Shown piece by piece: positions 16,758 to 24,403 of a stretch of 64,000 bases of DNA. Location of the stretch: NCBI RefSeq assembly GCF_900105835.1, contig NZ_LT629783.1, forward strand, positions 186,001 through 250,000, given 5' to 3'. Every line of letters starts with the position of its first letter. Position 1 is the stretch's first letter. This DNA comes from Pseudomonas fragi (lineage in GTDB: Bacteria > Pseudomonadota > Gammaproteobacteria > Pseudomonadales > Pseudomonadaceae). Below the pieces are notes generated by a model. It saw nothing but the letters and a program-made list of their open reading frames with translations, did no database searches and was not told where the DNA came from. Both the position numbers and the translations under genes were made by a program.

Positions 16758-17236
16758 AATTTAAGTACCAGTAGGTCAATAAGACTCTCAGTGAGGGTGA
16801 GGCTTTCAGCTTTATACGGGACGAGAGCGAAATCTCTAAACTCCGTTTGTAGCGCCAAATCAGATTAAAGGAAAATAATGGACAGGTAAGTAGTCATAGC
16901 CCCAAGCTTTTGTAGTCTTTTTCAGACATGACTAGAGCGATATATCTGATATTTGGATTTGGGCTGTTTTCCGGTTGTGAAATTATTAGATATAAAATTT
17001 TCGGCAGGCGTGCCTGGCTGTATTTTGTTGTGCGTGCGTATGGGGGGATGGTTGTGATGCGGGGTGGGTAAGTAAGTTATATCATTAATAGAAGTTTAGT
17101 TGTGTCGTAGTTACGGGGTGTGTTGTATTTTTTATTAGTGTGTAACTGTATTTTTGTCAGGGTTGTGTTAATGGCTTGAGTTGAAAATTAAGTTGTGTTT
17201 TAACGTGGGCTCTGTTGAATGAAATGGAGTGCGAAC
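16758..17236. promoter_or_regulatory. AT-rich divergent regulatory region between pilin and PadR genes
   Basis: 479 bp without a credible gene, visibly poorer in G+C than its surroundings, with runs such as TTGTATTTTTTATTAGTG and TTATTAGATATAAAAT. It separates the major pilin gene (minus) from the PadR gene (plus), so it holds both promoters. AT-rich stretches of this type are typical targets of the pseudomonad H-NS analogues MvaT/MvaU; silencing here is inference. A short frame on the minus strand in this region looks non-coding. Confidence 0.6.
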
Positions 17237-17791
17237 ATGAGTGGCCAATATAAGTATCCACGTGAGAACGATTTTGGCGAGGGAATGGAAAAGCGCTCAG
17301 TGCGCGAGCGCGGCAGCCGGAACCCGAGGGTTTTTGCCGCCGGTGACTTGAAGTTGTTGTTGCTGTCGATGGTACGCGATCAACCGCGCCACGGTTATGA
17401 CTTGATCCAGCAAGTTGAGGCTCTTTTCGATGGCGCCTACAGCCCCAGCCCGGGGGTAATTTATCCAACAATGGCGTTTCTGGAGGCCGGCCATCTGGTT
17501 GTGGCCTGCATGGAAGGGGAGAAAAAGTGCTACAGCATTACTGAGGCTGGATGCACTTATTTGACCCAGCAACACGTTGCCCTCAATGGGGTGCGCATGC
17601 GCATCGATGTCAGCAGGCGCTCGCTGCGCAGCCAGGGCCGGCCCGAAGAAATCCACGAGGCCGTGCATAACCTGCGTCATGCCCTGCAATTGCATCAGGG
17701 GCTCTGGAGCCCGGCCGAGATCCAGCGAGTGCATGACTTGCTCAATAACACCGCCAAAGCCATCGTTGACGGCCCGTCCGGGTTTGAGTAA
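17237..17791 (+). CDS. PadR family transcriptional regulator
   Basis: 184 residues from ATG 17237 (GGAG 7 nt upstream). The winged-helix PadR domain spans about residues 32-105, with DLKLLLLSMVRDQPRHGYDL (helix 1-2), YSPSPGVIYPTMAFLEAGHL (recognition helix) and the wing ending in KCYSITEAGCTYL. The C-terminal helical part (about 110-180) is the dimerisation region. PadR proteins usually repress a neighbouring target and respond to a small molecule. Two targets are equally near: the fimbrial operon (divergent) and the enoyl-CoA hydratase operon (146 bp downstream, same strand). The first 30 residues are charged and probably disordered. Confidence 0.9.
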   Translation: MSGQYKYPRENDFGEGMEKRSVRERGSRNPRVFAAGDLKLLLLSMVRDQPRHGYDLIQQVEALFDGAYSPSPGVIYPTMAFLEAGHLVVACMEGEKKCYSITEAGCTYLTQQHVALNGVRMRIDVSRRSLRSQGRPEEIHEAVHNLRHALQLHQGLWSPAEIQRVHDLLNNTAKAIVDGPSGFE

Positions 17792-17812
17792 GGCAGCACA
17801 TGACGCCTCGCG

Positions 17813-17850
17813 GCCGCTGATGAACCGGTGCCACCCGGTGCGTCAGCGGC
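17813..17850. terminator. Hairpin downstream of the PadR gene
   Basis: Stem GCCGCTGA (17813-17820)/TCAGCGGC (17843-17850), with an inner ACCGG/CCGGT pairing. It has no T tract, so terminator function is uncertain. It lies in the gap before the catabolic operon. Confidence 0.4.
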
Positions 17851-17937
17851 TGCACTCGCGTTAGTCTCAACGGACGATGATCGCGCCGCAGCGCATTCCC
17901 ATACTGCTCCCATGCCTTTGCCAACCCGGGAGCACCT

Positions 17938-18702
17938 GTGAACAGCGCAACTCATACCGCATTTCACACCAGCATCGACGCAGGCGTCGCTGAGCTGGTG
18001 ATCGACCGGCCACCGGTCAATGCCCTCGACAGCCAGGAATGGCTGGACCTGGCGCATACCCTCGAAGCCCTGGGCCAGAACCCGCAAGTGCGCGTCATCG
18101 TGATCCGCTCCGAGGGTCGTGGTTTTTGTGCCGGGGTCGATATCAAGGAGCTGGACGCCCACCCCGAGCGCATCGTGACCGTCAACGCCGGTAACTACGC
18201 CACCTTCAAGGCGGTGCATCGCAACCCGGTGCCGGTGATTGTTGCAGTACATGGTTTTGTACTGGGTGGCGGAATCGGCATTACCGGCGCAGCGGATATC
18301 GTCGTGGCCTCCGACTGCGCAACGTTTGCCCTGCCGGAAGTGGACCGTGGCGCGATGGGCGGCGGAGCGCACTTGCAGCGTTTGTTCCCGGTGCAAAAAG
18401 TCCGTTACCTGTTCCTGACCGGCGACAAAATCAGCGCCGTAGACGCCCAGCAGTACGGCTTTATCGAGCGCGTGGTGCCCCGCGAGCAACTGCGCGAAAC
18501 CGCCCTGGAAATCGCCCGCAAGATCGCCAGTAAAAGCCCGGAGATGATCCGTATCGCCAAGGAGGCGCTCAACGGTATCGAAGACGGCAACCTGGAAGAC
18601 AAATATCGCTGGGAGCAGGGTTTTACGCTGCAGGCCTACAACTGCGCGGACTCCGCTGAAACCCGCCGCGCGTTCGTTGAAAAACGCGACGCCACGTTCT
18701 GA
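17938..18702 (+). CDS. Enoyl-CoA hydratase/isomerase (crotonase) family protein
   Basis: 254-residue crotonase, GTG start with GGGAG upstream. Oxyanion-hole motifs are visible: GRGFCAGVDIKELD (about 60-73) and HGFVLGGGIGITGAADIVVAS (about 103-123). Crotonases hydrate, isomerise or cleave CoA thioesters; EchA20, which opens a steroid ring, is in the same superfamily. The usual second catalytic Glu region reads ALPEVDRGAMGGG, retaining a Glu. It starts a plus-strand run of eight catabolic genes with short gaps (10 bp to the next gene), so it is likely the first gene of the operon. Confidence 0.9.
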   Translation: MNSATHTAFHTSIDAGVAELVIDRPPVNALDSQEWLDLAHTLEALGQNPQVRVIVIRSEGRGFCAGVDIKELDAHPERIVTVNAGNYATFKAVHRNPVPVIVAVHGFVLGGGIGITGAADIVVASDCATFALPEVDRGAMGGGAHLQRLFPVQKVRYLFLTGDKISAVDAQQYGFIERVVPREQLRETALEIARKIASKSPEMIRIAKEALNGIEDGNLEDKYRWEQGFTLQAYNCADSAETRRAFVEKRDATF

Positions 18703-18712
18703 GGAGTTGAAG

Positions 18713-19867
18713 ATGGATCTGACTTACTCCCCCAAGCAGAAAGCTTTCCGTCAGGAGGTGCGCCAATGGCTGGCGGACAACCTGCCGGCCACGCCGCTGG
18801 CCAGCTACGACACCCGTGAAGGATTCGAACAGCACCGCCAGTGGGAAGCCAAGCTGTTCGAAAGCCGGCTGTCGATGGTCATGTGGCCTACCGAGCTGGG
18901 CGGGCGCGGCTGCGATCTGATCGAGTGGCTGATTTTCGAAGAAGAATATTACGGTGCCGGCGCGCCGATGCGGGTCAATCAGAACGGCCAGCTGTTGCTG
19001 GGCCCGACCTTGATGGAGTTCGGTACCGAGGCGCAGAAAAAACGTTTCTTGCCACGCATGGCGGCCAGTGCCGACATGTGGGCCCAGGGCTGGTCGGAAC
19101 CCAACGCCGGTTCCGATATGGCAGCGATCACCAGCAAGGCCAGCCGTGACGGTGACAGCTATGTGCTTAACGGTCAGAAAACCTGGTCGACACGGGCGAT
19201 TTTTGCCGACTGGCTGTTCGGCCTGTTCCGCAGCGACCCTGGTTCAAGCCGTCACCACGGCCTGTCCTTTGTGATGGTGCCGCTCAACGCGCCGGGGGTC
19301 ACGGTACGTCCGATCAAGGCCTTGAACGGCAAGGATGCGTTTGCCGAAGTGTTCTTCGACGACGTGCGTATACCGCTGGAAAACCGTATCGGTGACGAAG
19401 GGCAGGGCTGGCATGTAGCAATGGCCACTGCCGGTTTCGAACGCGGTTTGCTGCTGCGATCGCCGGCGCGCTTTCAGTACACGGCGCGCAAGCTGGTGGA
19501 GCTGTATCAGGCCAACCGCGCCAGCGCCGACCGCGACCCGAGCCTGGGCGATGCGGTGTGCAAGGCCTGGATGGATGCGCAGGCGTACGCCCTGTCTTCC
19601 TACCACACCGTGGGGCGTTTGAGTCAGGGTGCGCAGATTGGCGCCGAGTCGAGCACCAACAAGATTTTCTGGTCGGAGCTGGATTTGCGCATGCACGAAA
19701 CCGCCATGCGCATTCTCGGCGCCAGTGGCGAACTGACCGGTAAATCGGCGGATGGTCACGACTGGCTGGAGGGCTTTCTGTTTGCCCAGGCCGGGCCCAT
19801 CTACGCCGGCACCAACGAGATCCAGCGCAATATCATTGCCGAGCGCATGCTCGGTCTGCCGAAGTGA
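18713..19867 (+). CDS. Acyl-CoA dehydrogenase (pair 2, first subunit)
   Basis: 384 residues. GAGGAG precedes ATG 18713. It has the AQGWSEPNAGSDMA loop (about 125-138), the GQKTWST strand and the terminal AGTNEIQRNIIAERMLG, all characteristic of FadE-type dehydrogenases. By resemblance to the family around FadE28/FadE30-33 of Mycobacterium, it may act on a branched or ring-bearing acyl-CoA. It is followed after 8 bp by the second, more divergent dehydrogenase, giving a likely alpha2beta2 complex. Confidence 0.9.
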   Translation: MDLTYSPKQKAFRQEVRQWLADNLPATPLASYDTREGFEQHRQWEAKLFESRLSMVMWPTELGGRGCDLIEWLIFEEEYYGAGAPMRVNQNGQLLLGPTLMEFGTEAQKKRFLPRMAASADMWAQGWSEPNAGSDMAAITSKASRDGDSYVLNGQKTWSTRAIFADWLFGLFRSDPGSSRHHGLSFVMVPLNAPGVTVRPIKALNGKDAFAEVFFDDVRIPLENRIGDEGQGWHVAMATAGFERGLLLRSPARFQYTARKLVELYQANRASADRDPSLGDAVCKAWMDAQAYALSSYHTVGRLSQGAQIGAESSTNKIFWSELDLRMHETAMRILGASGELTGKSADGHDWLEGFLFAQAGPIYAGTNEIQRNIIAERMLGLPK

Positions 19868-19875
19868 GGCCGGGC

Positions 19876-20934
19876 ATGGACTTTACCTTTACCGAAGACC
19901 AGATCACCTTCCGCGAGGCCATCAGCCGTTTTCTGATGACCGAAGCCGCCCCCGAGATGCTCCGTGAAATCTGGGAAACCGATGTCGGCCGCTCCCCGGA
20001 TCTGCGCAACAAGATTGCCGAGCAGGGCCTCACCGCGCTGTCGATCCCCGAGGCCTTTGGCGGCCTGGGCATGGATGATGTGGCCTGGGCTCTGATGACC
20101 CAGGAGTTGGGTTACTACGCCATTCCTGACTCGCTGGCTGACACCGCCTATGTGGCCAGCGCCCTGATTGCCGGGCTGGATGACAGCGTTGCCCGGCGCG
20201 GCGAATGGCTGGAGCGCATTGCCGACGGCAGTTTGCGGGTGGCCATCGGGCACCCGGTCAATCCGTTGGTGGCTGATGCCGCCCACGCTGACTTGCTGCT
20301 GCTGGCCCATGGCGATGAAGTCCACGCCGTGCCGCGCAGCCAGGTGGATGTGCAAAACCACGCCAGCATCGATGCCTCGCGGCGCCTGGCGCAGATAAGT
20401 TGGCAACCCGCTGCGGCCACCCTGGTGGCGCAGGGCGAGCGGGGCCGTGAACTGTGGGTGCAAACCCTGAATCGTGGCGCGCTGTCGGTGGCCGGGCAGT
20501 TGCTCGGGCTGGCCCAGCGCATGCTCGATCTGTCGGTGGATTACGCCGCGCAACGCAAACAATTTGGCAAGCCCATCGGCAGCTTTCAAGCGGTCAAGCA
20601 CCACCTGGCCGATGTCGCCACGGCGCTGGAGTTCGCCAAGCCGGTGCTGTATCGCGCCGCTTATGCCCTGGCGCACAACGAGCCGAATGCCGCGGTGTGG
20701 GTATCCCAGGCACGCCTGGCCAGTTGTGAAGCCAGTTGGCTGGCGGCCCGCCACGGCATCCAGGTGCACGGCGCGATGGGTTACACCTGGGAAGTCGACC
20801 TGCAAATGTTTATGAAACGCGCCTGGGCGCTGGACAACGCCTGGGGCGACCGCGCGCTGCACAAGACCCGTGTGGCCGAGTATGTATTAAGTGGCGCGGC
20901 GCCTTTGGGCTGCGGTTACACGTTTGAGGATTGA
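19876..20934 (+). CDS. Acyl-CoA dehydrogenase (pair 2, second subunit)
   Basis: 352-residue member of the acyl-CoA dehydrogenase family, shorter than its partner. The N-terminal region (MDFTFTEDQITFREAISRFL) and the helix QRKQFGKPIGSFQAVKHHLAD (about 216) are typical. The middle domain is shortened and lacks the Glu-Pro-x-Ala-Gly-Ser-Asp loop, so this subunit may be mainly structural. Conserved HGAMGYTWEVDLQMFMKRA lies near residue 300. ATG 19876 is preferred over a GTG 12 bp earlier. It precedes the thiolase gene by 3 bp. Confidence 0.88.
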   Translation: MDFTFTEDQITFREAISRFLMTEAAPEMLREIWETDVGRSPDLRNKIAEQGLTALSIPEAFGGLGMDDVAWALMTQELGYYAIPDSLADTAYVASALIAGLDDSVARRGEWLERIADGSLRVAIGHPVNPLVADAAHADLLLLAHGDEVHAVPRSQVDVQNHASIDASRRLAQISWQPAAATLVAQGERGRELWVQTLNRGALSVAGQLLGLAQRMLDLSVDYAAQRKQFGKPIGSFQAVKHHLADVATALEFAKPVLYRAAYALAHNEPNAAVWVSQARLASCEASWLAARHGIQVHGAMGYTWEVDLQMFMKRAWALDNAWGDRALHKTRVAEYVLSGAAPLGCGYTFED

Positions 20935-20937
20935 CCG

Positions 20938-22089
20938 ATGCCTGAAGCCTATATTGTTGATGCATTGCGCAGCCCCACCGGCAAACGCAAGGGCGGCCTG
21001 GCCCATGTGCATGCCATCGACCTCGGCGCCCATGTGCTCAAGGCACTGGTGGAGCGCAACGCAATTCCGGCCGACGAATATGACGACGTGATTTTTGGGT
21101 GTGTCGACACCATCGGCTCCCAGGCCGGTGATATCGCCCGTACCAGCTGGCTGGCCGCCGGTTTGCCGCTGAACGTGCCCGGCACAACCATCGACCGCCA
21201 GTGCGGTTCATCACAACAGGCGCTGCACTTCGCCGCACAGGCGGTGATGAGTGGCACTCAGGATGTGATTGCTGTGGGCGGCGTGCAGACCATGACCCAG
21301 ATTCCGATTTCCTCGGCGATGCTGGCCGGTCAGCCGCTGGGTTTTGCCGATCCGTTCTCCGGCAGCAAGGGCTGGAAAGCGCGTTTTGGCGAGCAGCCGG
21401 TCAACCAGTTCTATGCCGCCCAACGTATTGCCGACCACTGGAATATCAGCCGCCAGGACATGGAAGCCTATGCCCTGGAGAGCCATCGTCGGGCGCTGGC
21501 CGCCATGGCCGCCGGTCGTTTCGTCAACGAAATCGTGCCCTGTGAAGGGCTGCGGGACGACGAAACACCGCGCCATACCAGCCTGGCGAAAATGGCCGAG
21601 CTGGAGCCGGTGTTTGCCGAGTTTGCGTCGATCACCGCTGCGGTATCCAGCCAGACCTGCGATGCCTCGGCCGCCTTGCTGGTGGTCTCCGAGGCTGCGC
21701 TCAAGCGCTACAACCTCACGCCACGGGCGCGGATCCATCACCTCTCGGTGCTCGGCGACGACCCGATCTGGCACCTCACCGCACCGATCGCCGCCACCCG
21801 TGCCGCGCTGAAAAAAGCCGGCATGGGCATGCAGGACATTGACCTGGTCGAGATCAACGAAGCCTTTGCCTCGGTGGTCATGGCCTGGGCCAAGGAGCTG
21901 GATTTCGACCCGGCCCGCACCAACGCCAACGGCGGCGCGATTGCCCTCGGCCATCCGCTGGGGGCCAGCGGCGCGCGGTTGATGACCAGCCTGCTCAACC
22001 AGCTTGAGCACAGCGGTGGCCGCTATGGTTTGCAGACCATGTGCGAAGGCGGCGGACAAGCCAACGTGACGATTATTGAGCGCCTCTAG
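20938..22089 (+). CDS. Thiolase (acetyl-CoA C-acyltransferase), FadA6-like
   Basis: 383 residues. Nucleophilic Cys in DRQCGSSQQALHFA (about 87), NEAFAS (about 308), GHPLGASGAR (His about 340) and MCEGGGQANVTIIERL with the second Cys at the end: all four thiolase catalytic motifs are intact. The C-terminal EGGGQAN pattern resembles FadA5/FadA6-type thiolases of steroid catabolism more than FadA/PhaA. It would cleave a beta-ketoacyl-CoA thiolytically. It sits inside the catabolic operon, 11 bp before the SDR start. Confidence 0.9.
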   Translation: MPEAYIVDALRSPTGKRKGGLAHVHAIDLGAHVLKALVERNAIPADEYDDVIFGCVDTIGSQAGDIARTSWLAAGLPLNVPGTTIDRQCGSSQQALHFAAQAVMSGTQDVIAVGGVQTMTQIPISSAMLAGQPLGFADPFSGSKGWKARFGEQPVNQFYAAQRIADHWNISRQDMEAYALESHRRALAAMAAGRFVNEIVPCEGLRDDETPRHTSLAKMAELEPVFAEFASITAAVSSQTCDASAALLVVSEAALKRYNLTPRARIHHLSVLGDDPIWHLTAPIAATRAALKKAGMGMQDIDLVEINEAFASVVMAWAKELDFDPARTNANGGAIALGHPLGASGARLMTSLLNQLEHSGGRYGLQTMCEGGGQANVTIIERL

Positions 22090-22099
22090 GAGTAACGAC

Positions 22100-22978
22100 A
22101 TGGCAATTTGTGCAGGACGTACCGTCATCATTACCGGCGCGGGCGGCGGTTTGGGCCGCGCCTACGCGCTGGCGTTCGCCGGGCAGGGCGCCAATGTGGT
22201 GGTCAACGACATTCGTCGCGAAGCCGCAGAAGAGGTGGTGGCCGAAATACGCGAGGCGGGCGGGCAGGCCATCGCCAATGCCGATGACATCACCACCCTC
22301 GCCACGGCGCAGCACATCGTCGACGCTGCGCTGGCGGCGTTTGGCGAAGTACATGTGCTGGTCAACAACGCCGGGATCTTGCGCGACCGCATGTTTATCA
22401 GCCTGGGTGAAGAGGACTGGGATGCGGTGATGCGTGTGCACTTGAAGGGGCATTTTTGCCTGGCCAATATCCTCGGTAAACGCTGGCGCGACCTGGCCAA
22501 GGCGGGTAAACCGGTGGCGGCGCGCATCATCAATACCAGCTCCGGCGCGGGCCTGCAGGGTTCGGTGGGGCAGTCCAATTACAGCGCGGCCAAAGGCGGG
22601 ATTGCCGCACTGACCCTGGTCCAGGCAGCCGAGCTGGCGCGCTACGGCGTGACCGCCAATGCCCTGGCCCCGGCGGCGCGTACTTCGATGACTGAGAGTG
22701 CGATGCCGGACATGGTGAAAAAACCTGAAGACGGCGGCTTTGATGCCTGGGCTCCGGAAAACGTCGCACCGCTGGTGGTGTGGCTGGGCAGTGAATTGTC
22801 GGGGGAGGTGAGTGGGCAGATCATCGAAAGCCAGGGTGGGCGATTGTCCCTGGGCGATGGCTGGCGCACCGGGGTGACCCGCGACAAGGGCGCGCAATGG
22901 CAGCCTGAAGAGGTGGGCGTTGCCCTGGGCCAGATCCTGGCTGAAGCACCTGCGCCGCAGCGGGTGTGGGGTAGCTGA
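22100..22978 (+). CDS. SDR family oxidoreductase (17-beta-HSD4-like)
   Basis: 292 residues. Rossmann motif TGAGGGLGRAYALAF (about 12-26), NNAG (about 90), catalytic Ser in INTSSGAG and Y-x3-K in NYSAAKGG. The long form with a C-terminal extension resembles the dehydrogenase part of MFE-2/HSD17B4 enzymes, which oxidise beta-hydroxyacyl-CoA thioesters. ATG 22100 is preceded by TAGGAGTAACG. It probably supplies the beta-oxidation step before thiolysis by the neighbouring thiolases. A repeat element separates it from the next SDR gene. Confidence 0.9.
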   Translation: MAICAGRTVIITGAGGGLGRAYALAFAGQGANVVVNDIRREAAEEVVAEIREAGGQAIANADDITTLATAQHIVDAALAAFGEVHVLVNNAGILRDRMFISLGEEDWDAVMRVHLKGHFCLANILGKRWRDLAKAGKPVAARIINTSSGAGLQGSVGQSNYSAAKGGIAALTLVQAAELARYGVTANALAPAARTSMTESAMPDMVKKPEDGGFDAWAPENVAPLVVWLGSELSGEVSGQIIESQGGRLSLGDGWRTGVTRDKGAQWQPEEVGVALGQILAEAPAPQRVWGS

Positions 22979-22987
22979 TAGCGCTGG

Positions 22988-23093
22988 CCCTCACCCCAAC
23001 CCTCTCCCGGAGGGAGAGGGGGCTGATTTGTGGTGTTCTCGAAACCGCGTGCGGTCAGTCCCCTCTCCCTTGGGAGAGGGTTAGGGTGAGGGG
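22988..23093. repeat. Interspersed inverted repeat, copy B
   Basis: Second copy of the element seen at 9709-9810: same outer arms CCCTCACCCCAACCCTCTCC and GGGAGAGGGTTAGGGTGAGG, and a similar centre with AAACCGCGTGCGGTCAGT. It sits between two SDR genes within the otherwise tight operon and may attenuate transcription or protect the message. Confidence 0.85.
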
Positions 23094-23127
23094 CTTTTGA
23101 TTTTTGATTAAAAAAGAGCATTCAACC

Positions 23128-23913
23128 ATGAGACAAGCACCCCCTTATGTTCCCGGCCACCAGTTGCTGGCGGGCAAGTCGATTTTGATCACCGCCGCAG
23201 CCGGCGCCGGTATCGGTTACGCCGCCGCCAAGCGCTGCGCCGAAGAGGGCTGCCGCGCCCTGATGATTTCCGATATCCACCCACGCCGCCTCGAAGAAGC
23301 CGTCGAGCGGCTCAAGGCTGAAACCGGCTTGCAGGCGGTCTACGGCCAGCTGTGCAACGTCACCGTCGAAGCCGATGTGCAAGCCCTGATCGCAGCTGCT
23401 GAAGATGCGCTGGGCGGTGTCGATGTGCTGATCAACAACGCCGGGCTTGGCGGGCAGGTGCGCCTGACCGAGATGACGGATGAGCAGTGGTCGTCGGTGC
23501 TGGATATCACCCTCACCGGCACCATGCGCATGACCCGCGCCATGCTCCCGCATATGGAGCGCCGAGGTGCCGGGGCCATCGTCAACAACGCCTCGGTATT
23601 GGGCTGGCGTGCGCAAAAGGAGCAGGCCCATTACGCCGCCGCCAAGGCGGGGGTCATGGCCCTGACCCGTTGCAGCGCCCTGGAAGCTGCCGAAAGCGGT
23701 GTACGGATCAACGCCGTCGCGCCGTCGATTGCCCTGCATGACTTCCTGAAAAAAGCCGCCAGCAGCGAGTTGCTCGACCAGCTCACCAGCCGCGAAGCCT
23801 TTGGTCGCGCCGCCGAAGTCTGGGAAGTGGCCAATGTCATGGTGTTTCTGGCCAGTGACTACGCCTCGTATATGGTCGGCGAAGTGCTGCCTGTCAGCTC
23901 GCAACAAGCGTGA
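23128..23913 (+). CDS. SDR family oxidoreductase (IpdF-like)
   Basis: 261 residues from ATG 23128. The Rossmann motif is the unusual TAAAGAGIGYAAAKR (about 26-40) instead of TGxxxGIG; NNAG and the catalytic Y-A-A-A-K are present. This TAAAG-type fingerprint resembles mycobacterial Rv3559c (IpdF), a dehydrogenase in steroid C/D-ring degradation; that assignment rests on my memory of the family and needs alignment. It precedes the MaoC gene by 10 bp. Substrate unknown, presumably a cyclic hydroxyacyl-CoA. Confidence 0.87.
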   Translation: MRQAPPYVPGHQLLAGKSILITAAAGAGIGYAAAKRCAEEGCRALMISDIHPRRLEEAVERLKAETGLQAVYGQLCNVTVEADVQALIAAAEDALGGVDVLINNAGLGGQVRLTEMTDEQWSSVLDITLTGTMRMTRAMLPHMERRGAGAIVNNASVLGWRAQKEQAHYAAAKAGVMALTRCSALEAAESGVRINAVAPSIALHDFLKKAASSELLDQLTSREAFGRAAEVWEVANVMVFLASDYASYMVGEVLPVSSQQA

Positions 23914-23923
23914 GGCACAGAGT

Positions 23924-24394
23924 ATGAGCACGACTTTCAGCAGTGCCGCGCAGTTGCTGGCGGCCGAGGGCATGGATCTGGGGCGCACCGACTGGTTGTT
24001 GCTGACCCAGGAGCGGATCAACCTGTTTGCCGAGGCCACCGGCGATCATCAGTGGATCCATGTCGACCCTGAGCGCGCCGCCAGCGGGCCGTTCGGTGCC
24101 TGCATCGCCCACGGCTACCTGACTCTGGCGTTGGCCAATCTGTTTATGCCGCAACTGATGCAGTTCGAAAACCTGGCCATGGGCGTCAACTGTGGCACTG
24201 ACCGGCTGCGCTTCCCGGCAGCGGTCAAGGTCGGTTCGCGAATTCGCGGCCATGGCCAGGTGATGCGGGTCGAAACACTGGGCCAGGCCGTGCAGGCAGT
24301 GGTGCGCATGAGCGTCGAAATCGAAGGCAGCGAACGCCCCGGCTGTGTGGTGGACACCATCAGTCGCTACACCTTCAACCCTCTTGAACAGTGA
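23924..24394 (+). CDS. MaoC family (R)-specific enoyl-CoA hydratase
   Basis: 156-residue hot-dog fold protein. The hydratase motif with catalytic Asp and His is visible: EATGDHQWIHVDPERA (about 33-48), followed by the conserved central helix GPFGACIAHGYLTLALANLF. ATG 23924 overlaps a longer spurious upstream frame. It would hydrate an enoyl-CoA to an (R)-3-hydroxyacyl-CoA, complementing the crotonase at the start of the operon. Both NodN- and MaoC-type dehydratases share this motif. Confidence 0.9.
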   Translation: MSTTFSSAAQLLAAEGMDLGRTDWLLLTQERINLFAEATGDHQWIHVDPERAASGPFGACIAHGYLTLALANLFMPQLMQFENLAMGVNCGTDRLRFPAAVKVGSRIRGHGQVMRVETLGQAVQAVVRMSVEIEGSERPGCVVDTISRYTFNPLEQ

Positions 24395-24403
24395 GCCTTG
24401 AAT

